Assembly (NCBI GenBank): GCA_003249585.1 | Contig: QKIM01000247.1 | Location: 1 to 6,047, forward strand | DNA: 6,047 nt | Reading direction: 5' to 3' | From: Deltaproteobacteria bacterium | Lineage (GTDB): Bacteria; Myxococcota_A; Polyangia; HGW-17 | Shown here: one piece after another, positions 6,028-6,047 of the stretch | Layout: each line of letters begins with the position of its first letter | Numbering within the stretch: position 1 is the first letter of the stretch | The notes under the pieces: generated by a model | The model's database searches: none | What the model was told of the DNA's origin: nothing | The model's input: the letters and a program-made list of their open reading frames with translations, nothing else | Translations under genes and position numbers: made by a program

Positions 6028-6047
6028 TGCAATCTTCGCCCAAGCCG

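Noticed and set aside
6028..6047. A promoter for rnpB at the right edge
   Set aside because: Only 20 nt remain; AAGATT on the minus strand is a weak -10 candidate too close to the RNA start and no -35 can be seen.

Overview
The window is GC-rich bacterial chromosome. It carries genes for exported redox proteins next to an RNase P RNA gene. The many CXXCH haem-attachment motifs, the Sec-type signal sequences and the type A RNase P RNA fit a Gram-negative-type bacterium that respires with multihaem c-type cytochromes. The sequence alone does not fix the phylum.

Layout, left to right. Positions 1-867 (+) are the 3' part of a gene for a multihaem cytochrome with ten CXXCH motifs; its start lies outside the window. 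A 79-nt gap (868-946) then separates it from a convergent minus-strand gene cluster. Read in its own direction (right to left), that cluster is: rnpB (about 6027-5655); a near-consensus sigma70-type promoter (5634-5605) and a short leader with a hairpin; TlpA-like thioredoxin 1 (5554-5012); TlpA-like thioredoxin 2, a probable lipoprotein (5022-4432); a c554-like cytochrome with seven CXXCH motifs plus one CXXCG (4427-3318); TlpA-like thioredoxin 3 (3249-2680); and a signal-peptide-bearing HEAT-repeat protein (2683-947). The protein genes are joined by an 11-nt overlap, a 4-nt gap, a 68-nt gap and a 4-nt overlap, so one operon is likely.

Inferred joint role: all five proteins appear to be exported. 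Three thiol-disulfide proteins around one multihaem cytochrome, with a helical-repeat scaffold candidate, look like a periplasmic or outer-surface electron-transfer module. The thioredoxins could reduce haem-binding cysteines during cytochrome maturation or exchange electrons with the cytochrome. The most unusual details are the CXXCG site in the cytochrome, the Arg in place of the usual Trp before the active-site cysteine in two of the three thioredoxins, and the promoter placed right behind rnpB with no visible terminator between. The only stretch over 300 nt without a protein gene is the rnpB region.
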